Shown one piece after another: positions 58,142 to 64,000 of a DNA stretch of 64,000 bases (position 1 is the first letter of the stretch; each line of letters starts with the position of its first letter). The notes beneath the pieces are model-generated. The model saw nothing but the letters and a program-made list of their open reading frames with translations. It was not told the DNA's origin and did no database searches. The position numbers were made by a program, and so were the translations under genes. The stretch is taken from positions 806,001 to 870,000 of the forward strand of contig JAEBUN010000013.1 in NCBI GenBank assembly GCA_023014365.1. Reading direction: 5' to 3'. This DNA is from Lepiota brunneoincarnata. Lineage: Eukaryota; Basidiomycota; Agaricomycetes; Agaricales; Agaricaceae.

Positions 58142-60952
58142 ATGAACTCGTCGACAATGTCTCCGGAAAGCGCGTCTACATCATCTGTCACTGTGCCGAC
58201 ATATAAAGGAAAAGTTACCCACCGGTCCTGGCCCCAGCTTCCTGAGGAACTTGTTCGGTGAGCACAGCCGCCCTACAGCATATATGCGCCGCTGGTACGC
58301 CACACGCGTTGAGGTCCAGCGACTGACTCGCAGCGACAGACATATTGCCACCTTTTATCTGTGGGACCGGGCCGCGACGACATACACTCCCTCCACCTGG
58401 GACACGCGTGAACAATGGCATCAGCGGATGGTCTACACGTCCTTACGCGACGCCCTTGACCTCGAACGCAACCTCATGCCCATATGTCCCCAGTGGGGTC
58501 TTGCTTGTGAGTCCTGGTTGTCCGGTGGCGAGTTGCTTGATCGACGCCATGCATTCTTATCGCTATGACGTCGCATGTTCACCCATCTCTACAGTGGAAA
58601 CACATCTCTTCTGGCAGCAGGCTGTCGCTCTTATCGATCCCGCAGATGCTTTGGGTCACCACGCCATCATACATCCCCGCACGCAGCTCAACAACTCCTC
58701 TTCAATTCCCCTTCCCCCCATACGCATCACTCCATATCGTCATTACCGCAATATTATCAGCTGTAGTTGCCTTATATGCCGGATAAACTTGCCCGTCTCC
58801 AATCATGGACTAGCTGCCGCTAAACGAACCGTCAACACGTTTTTCCTGGGTCCTCTCGGCCTCTGTCGTGACCATGATCGTCGTCGCCTCGCTTTCTGCG
58901 GATTGTGCCTCCGTGAATCCTCAATCTATGAAGCTGCAGCCCCGGCGCTATACGCCACCACAGATATACAAGTCGCCGTGCTAGAAAACGAAGACGAAGA
59001 CACTTGGCCCGGACTTGAGGCGACATGTCGTAATTGTCGTCAGGAGTGGCTATGGAAGAAGGCATGTCTAAATCCGAGAGATCAAGAAGCGATCGGTGGA
59101 CCAGACTTGATTAGTGATGATTGGGAGACACGACAAAGTGTGGAAGGATTCGTAGAATTGGCCGAAGGAACCATCAACGACGTCATCACTTTGGCTCGCG
59201 AGAAATGGTGGCTACGCAAATTTACCCGTCTGAGTGACATGATGCAGCAGGCGCTCGCTGCCGCCAAGTTTAACAGTTATCCGTCCAGGGGGGGCTTGCG
59301 GGGAGAGCCGGATTACGGAAGCTTGGATGATTCACTGATCGGAGATGAGGAGGAGGAGCAGGATACGGAACTCATGCAGCTAGAGGAGGGTGGTGTTAAG
59401 GATCTTGCCCTAGGAGATTGGGCTCGTGCTCGAATACTGGATGGTCACTGGATTAGTCCAGCTGACATCTGGTATGGGCACAGCGTTCCGGGCCAACCTC
59501 TCGTTATGCTCGCAATTCATCCTTGTTCCTGGACGGAGGAATACAACGACGGAATTCAACACCCTTTACCCGAGACAATCAATGCGGAGATCCCCCCATC
59601 CTTCGGTCTCTGCGAACAAGCCTTCATCGCGCACGGACAGCAATTACGACTCATCTTGCTACCCGCTATGAAAAATATTGTTCGGCGGATTGTAGTAGAG
59701 TGCGCCCTTTGCGATAGCTCAGAGGACGCCACGTTGAAAGCTTCGAGAATGTCACTCGATGAGGTTGCCAAGATACTAAGGGAAGAGGAGGGTGTCTGGT
59801 TTGAGGGGTATGACTGGGTTGAAAGGAGGAGGAATGACGAAGAGTCTAGACGATCACGGAACGTAGTGGGGAGGAGAGAAGAGGATGCGAGCAGTACAAC
59901 GAGTGGCAGCAGTGGAGAAAGTGTAGGTTCCAATGCCACAAGCCCCGTGCTGTCAACGACAACTCTGCAGACAACCCCTTCCCCGCCTCCTATTAGCGAC
60001 GAGGGAGACAAGAAAAAATATCGTGATGAGAGAGATAATATATCATTACCCGCACCTGCCTTGGCGACACCTACAACCAGCACCAACAAAGTAGTTATTC
60101 CCATCTCCCCGGTGCTCAACCCCCCTCGACTCCTAAGGCCCATACCTCACGTTCCCGTATGTCTTACCCATCTCCCCCACTACAGCATAGATGCATTTAA
60201 AAATGTGCGTTGCCGGCAATCCGTCTTTATGTCTGCCCGTATTGACCGAGAGCTTGCAGGTATGGCGGGAGGCTTGCGCACCCCTTTACCACTGTCGATG
60301 CCAGATATGTGAACGGGCTGTAGCAGCGGCCAACGCAGCGGACGGCAGCGTGCATGGCATCCTACAAGCACAGCAAGCACGACAACAGGTGCCGCAGCAG
60401 CAACCTCCGCAGGTGCGGTCGCAGCCACCGGTGCAAATCCAGTTGCAGGAAGTGACGGAGATAGATTCCGAAGAAGTTACTGAGAGTTTCGAAGGCGATT
60501 CTGAGGAGCTGGAGGATGATCACGACGAGCGGCAGGAGTCTGTGGCCGCTTGCGTATCGCCAGTTACGTCAACAAGAAAACGATCTTCTGATGATATTGA
60601 AGATCCAGGGAGTGGAAGGAGAGAGGGATCACCACCAAAGAAAGTTCGACGCGATACAGATGCTAGCGTCAAGCAGGAACCAGTACAACGGAAGAGGAGC
60701 AGTGAGGAGCTTGAGGAGGACGGAGCGGTGGGGAAGAAGAGAGTCAAAATTGACCAAGGCCAGGTGGGATCGTTGTCACCCGCGACATGGGGGGCGTTGG
60801 AGGTTGAGTCCACGGAACCGCAGGATGATTCAGAAGCTGGATATCTTTCGTCATCCTCTGGATCATTATCCCCTATCCGACGATCTCGCTCGCCATCGGG
60901 CATTTCTGATGCAGATGACTTAGGAGTATGGAGACCATACAGCATGGTATAA
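58142..60952 (+). CDS. Unrecognised protein with Cys/His clusters and a disordered basic-acidic tail
   Basis: The start at 58142 gives a short Ser/Thr region and VTHRSWPQLPEELVR. Two introns (GTGAGC near 58258, GTGAGT near 58511) join DRHIATFYLWDRAATTYTPS, the highly conserved-looking TREQWHQRMVYTSLRDALDL, and ETHLFWQQAVALIDPADALG. Then come cysteine clusters (IISCSCLICRINLP, AFCGLCLRESS, EATCRNCRQEW, VECALCDSSED) with His in LCRDHDRRR, which suggests zinc binding. After a third intron (from about 60206) it reads VWREACAPLYHCRCQICERA. The tail is Gln-rich, then acidic, with KKVRRDTDASVKQEPVQRKR and KKRVKID, ending at 60952. I recall similar conserved proteins in Agaricomycetes but no named domain. 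The frame is continuous. Basic clusters in the tail suggest a nuclear protein; function unknown. Confidence 0.75.
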
Positions 60953-61690
60953 CGCTGCTAAAGGAGGGGTGCGGCCGAGGACCGACAGAAGTGATAGTGA
61001 GGTGCCAGAAGTGGACGAGGAAGGGCGGGCAAGAGGAAGTTGTACAAAGGGGAGCGAGATAGAGGGACGCCATGTCTCAGAGGGACTGCTATGATACCGT
61101 CTGTATCTCTTCGACTTTTTTTCTTCATATCTTCGGTTGATTCTATTTGAAAAGGCAGTGTGGTACCCTAGCTTTCGCTCGGAATCCACGTCTTTGTCTC
61201 CTCGTCATACCCACTGCATACATTGCAGACCGGAGTATCGAGCTCACTAAAAAAAAACAAAGGGCAATTGCCCTCGTACCTTTTTTTCAGTACTTCGCAC
61301 TAGCTCCCGCCGCGTCACAACCTTTCACTACTCAAGCTGAATCTGTACTTGTATTGTCGTATTTCTTGCTATCCTTGTTTACCCCTCTTGTTTATTGTAC
61401 TTTCAACCATCTGTATAGTTCCCCACCGAACTTGATTTACGTTTCTCTCGAACAGGGATTTCCCTCCTGAGTTATGCATGATACTTGATTTCGCCTCAGG
61501 CTCCTAGAATTAGCACACCGTGTTTCGAGGCTTTCCCCATAAGGTTAGCTGGTAATCCAGTTTCTGTCCTGCCCACAGGCCACCGGTTCCGAAGCATGGT
61601 GAGTGTGTCTGGTCTAAGAGAGGCCGGACCAGCTGCTGATTGGAAGGTAGGCACTTCTGAGCTTGGGACGCCTGGAGAATCTGATTGTCA
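60953..61690. other. 3' region and gene-poor transition to CpG-poor DNA
   Basis: About 740 bases, T-rich around 61240-61480, with an A/T run near 61250. Small open frames are present without support. CpG frequency is still normal up to about 61700. Confidence 0.4.
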
Positions 61691-62216
61691 TCAATGCGAG
61701 GGTTGAGAAGCTGAGCACTTGTCTTGGCACCTGAGTTGCAACACCTTCCACAACTTGTCTGGCAGCTCTAATCTGTCCAAAACAAAGATATGTACATTCT
61801 CTAGACTCTCAGCTTCCTCGAGATATTTGTCTAGCTCTGGCCATGAGAGGTAGTAGGCTGGGCAAACAACAAGCTTTTTGGTGAATCTATAGAACTTTTG
61901 CTGCCAATAATGCATCTTGAAAGTACCACAGTATTTCCTACTGGGACAATGGTTTTGTAAAGGAAGGGCATATGGATATGGCACAGATGCAATGACTGGG
62001 AGCATGTCAGGGTGGAGTAAGATTGGAGAGAGGGCAGGAGAGATACACTACAAGGCTGGAGGAGAGGATGTCTGTGGTGGAAAGAAGTGGGGTAATTTCA
62101 CAGTGGACATCCTTGGGGACAGAGTCAACAGCACAGTTGTCTGACAACATTGACCACCAGCCTGCACCCATGTCCAACAAGTCCACATCTGCAGAATCTG
62201 GATCAATGTCATGCAA
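61691..62216 (-). other. CpG-depleted open frames, possible transposon remnant
   Basis: Two consecutive minus-strand frames, 62216-62007 (MHDIDPDSADVDLLDMGAGW) and 62005-61691 (HCPSRKYCGTFKMHYWQQKF, YLEEAESLENVHIFVLDRLE), have protein-like composition but do not join without a break. The block has a single CpG (61819). I do not recognise the protein. It could be the worn coding part of a mobile element or of a captured host gene in a silenced block. Confidence 0.3.
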
Positions 62217-62879
62217 AGAGGAACAATGGAGACTCAGAGAGGGTTGACAAGAGGCTGAGGATGCTCATGCACCATGACTTGTTTATCTCCAGATCTGCAG
62301 CAATTCTAGGACACAAAGCAATGTTGGAATTAGTGATTCCAGCAAACCTGCAGAATGCCCCTGACTGCCTCATGGAGAGCATGTTGTAGGTAGATTATAT
62401 ACATGTGTAGTTTACCAGTAGTACCTTGGCTGTTTGCCTCCCTCCCCTCCCTCTTGTCACCCCATCATTGTCTCTCATGAATATACACCCTTGTCACTGT
62501 CCACCTTCTTGAGCAGATTTCAACAGGACATAGTAGTGAACTGGTGCTGGAAAACATGCAGCTAATGCATAGCTGGTCTCAGATGCTGCCACTCTGGCTC
62601 CCCTGATTTGAGTGTTTGCTCTGCATGAAGACTAGGCTATTATTATTCAACAGCCACAGAATTCACTTACAATAAATCACCTTTGTGGTCAGTCTGATGT
62701 CCTGGAGAATGCCCAAAACATCCCAGTTGTCAAGATGAGGTTTTTGATGCTACAGCTCAAATGATTAGGTGATCATTGATGGACTTGACCAAAAATCTAT
62801 AGTAAAATTTCATTCCCATAGTCAGACTCAGTGTGTGTTACTTGTGTGTATTTATTGATGACACTAGTCTGGTTTCATT
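62217..62879. other. CpG-free non-coding stretch
   Basis: Some 660 bases without any CpG dinucleotide and without a supported gene, directly next to the Tc1/mariner end at 62880. Confidence 0.6.
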
Positions 62880-62881
62880 TA

Positions 62882-62907
62882 CAGTGGGTCAAAAAACTGT
62901 CCCAATG
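62882..62907 (+). repeat. Left terminal inverted repeat of the Tc1 element
   Basis: Begins right after a TA. 25 of 26 bases match the reverse complement of 63071-63096. Confidence 0.88.
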
Positions 62908-63070
62908 TTTTTATCATTTGGAAAGATCAGCTAATAGTGGACCAAGGATATTATGTAAATACTTGGGAAAATAGACAATGATAATATAGCATATTGGGAC
63001 CCTGAATCCGTTTAAACCACGTGATTTGTCCGAGAAGTAATGGATCAATTAATCATTTAAAATATTAACT

Positions 63071-63096
63071 CATTGGGACAGTTTTTTGACCCTCTG
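63071..63096 (-). repeat. Internal inverted copy of the Tc1 terminal repeat
   Basis: The reverse complement of the terminal repeat, placed just past the transposase stop codon and not followed by TA. It therefore lies inside the element and not at an end. Confidence 0.85.
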
Positions 63097-64000
63097 TCAT
63101 TTTCCTAATTAATACATTGTATAGCCTCCTTTTGCCTTGATAACTACCTTGAGTCTTCTGGTCATGCTTTCTATAAGTTTTTGACACCTTTCTGCAGCAT
63201 TCTCATTCCACTTTACCACCAACCTGTCCCATAATTCATGTATTCTCTCAGATGGTTTCTCATACCCCTTCAACCAGTCCTTTGGGTATACCCAGAGGTG
63301 TCCAATGGAATTGGGGTCAGGGGATTGTGCAGGCTATAGTAGAATTCACATATTGTTATCTTCAAACCACTCTATTGCCCTTTTAGACTTGTATTTTGGA
63401 TTATTGTCCTACTGGAATACCCACTCTTCCTTCTCTATCTCTAAAGTTTCAAAGCTGTTCACCATTCTATGCTCCAAAATCTTAGAGTACTGCTCTATAC
63501 TATAATTTCCTCAACCTCCACTAGCATTCCTACTCCTTTCCATCTCATAGCTCAGCTATACCATAATATTACTACCACCTTCATGCTTAACAATAGGAAT
63601 AATAGTCTTGTCTGAGAGTCCTTCCCCCCTTATACATCTTTTTATATGACCCAAGCTTGTTGATCTTTGCAGAATATCATTTTCCAACTTCTACTGTCCA
63701 ATCCTTGTGCTTGTAGGCAATTTGAAGTGAGCAATTCAGTGTTGCTTCTTAGGAAGAGACCATTAGTCTTAATAACAAACCAGAAATTGTTCTTCTTGAG
63801 CATATTTCAGATTGTTTGAAGTGTGACAGGAGTAGGAAAGATAGGATTGATGAATTGGGTAGCTTGAACAGCATTGTCCAGCTTCCCAGGGGTGATTTAG
63901 TCAATTATTGATTATTTATTCTGAGAAGATAGCATGGGGGATTGTCCTCCTTTATTGTTTTTCCTCATCATGATCAACTTCTTTCATGATGGGCTCAATA

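Larger units (their letters stand above)
62880..64000 (-). mobile_element. Tc1/mariner transposon, degenerate, truncated by the window end
   Basis: A TA dinucleotide at 62880-62881 precedes a terminal inverted repeat starting CAGTGGGTCAAAAAACTGTC. The transposase is on the minus strand from beyond 64000 to its stop at about 63112. Readable parts are GKLDNAVQATQFINP, VKHEGGSNIMV, QDNNPKYKSKRAIEWFEDNN, the region around PAQSPDPNSIGHLW, and the C-terminus RRLKVVIKAKGGYTMY. These are in Tc1 order. Stops interrupt it at 63556-63558, 63409-63411, 63346-63348 and 63334-63336, among others. The last acidic catalytic residue region reads NSIGHLW where NPIEHLW is usual, so the enzyme is inactive. The other end lies outside the window. 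Confidence 0.92.

Noticed and set aside
59556..60143. 195-codon minus-strand frame opposite the Cys/His-rich gene
   Set aside because: Antisense shadow of a low-complexity coding region.
1..64000. tRNA or rRNA genes
   Set aside because: I scanned for T-loop-like GGTTCRANYCC motifs with a matching acceptor stem and found none that fold; no rRNA-like sequence was seen.

Overview
The window is nuclear DNA of a filamentous fungus, most likely a basidiomycete of the Agaricomycetes. The reasons are dense genes on both strands, many short introns (about 45-60 nt, GTNNGY...YAG), and the gene content: a laccase, TPR-CHAT proteins, an F-box/leucine-rich protein, a hydantoinase-DUF917 fusion, a CFEM protein, a multi-intron P450 of basidiomycete type and an Hul5-type HECT ligase. 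I cannot place it to order or species. CDS spans below run from start to stop codon and include introns.

Layout. 0.2-3.1 kb: long coiled-coil protein (+). 3.2-6.9 kb: HECT E3 ligase HUL5 (-). 7.1-11.4 kb: hydantoinase/oxoprolinase fused to DUF917 (-). 11.8-15.1 kb: vacuolar membrane protease PFF1 (+), convergent with a complete laccase (15.3-17.5 kb, -). 18.1-18.5 kb: candidate six-cysteine secreted peptide. 20-24.8 kb: an unrecognised membrane-type protein, CMC4, a single-pass membrane protein and an RlpA-like secreted protein. 25.4-36.8 kb: an island with two large TPR-CHAT genes, a DUF5648 protein, the arsenite exporter ACR3, and two fragments of a third TPR-CHAT copy that flank the second full gene. 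38.5-43 kb: acireductone dioxygenase, an unrecognised proline-rich protein and exonuclease REX4. 43.2-48.7 kb: CFEM protein, F-box protein and two tandem paralogues of an uncharacterised family. 49-50.9 kb: gene-poor, with a possible dispersed repeat and a 22-G run. 51-53.4 kb: degraded-looking cytochrome P450. 54-61 kb: DJ-1/PfpI protein, ABCF ATPase and a cysteine/histidine-containing unknown. 61.7-64 kb: CpG-depleted DNA ending in a dead Tc1/mariner transposon that runs off the window.

Two window-wide observations. (1) At 23 sites in twelve genes the conserved protein sequence jumps frame with no intron, and every jump I could place is +1 (one extra base). This looks like insertion-type sequence error, although real decay is possible in the P450. 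(2) The last 2.3 kb contains only four CpG dinucleotides, while the rest is CpG-rich, suggesting a silenced, methylated repeat block.

The TPR-CHAT island is the most interesting biology: two caspase-like protease genes with different numbers of near-identical 45-residue repeats, plus debris of a third copy split around one of them. This resembles a rapidly turning-over self/non-self or cell-death type locus, but that role is inference.
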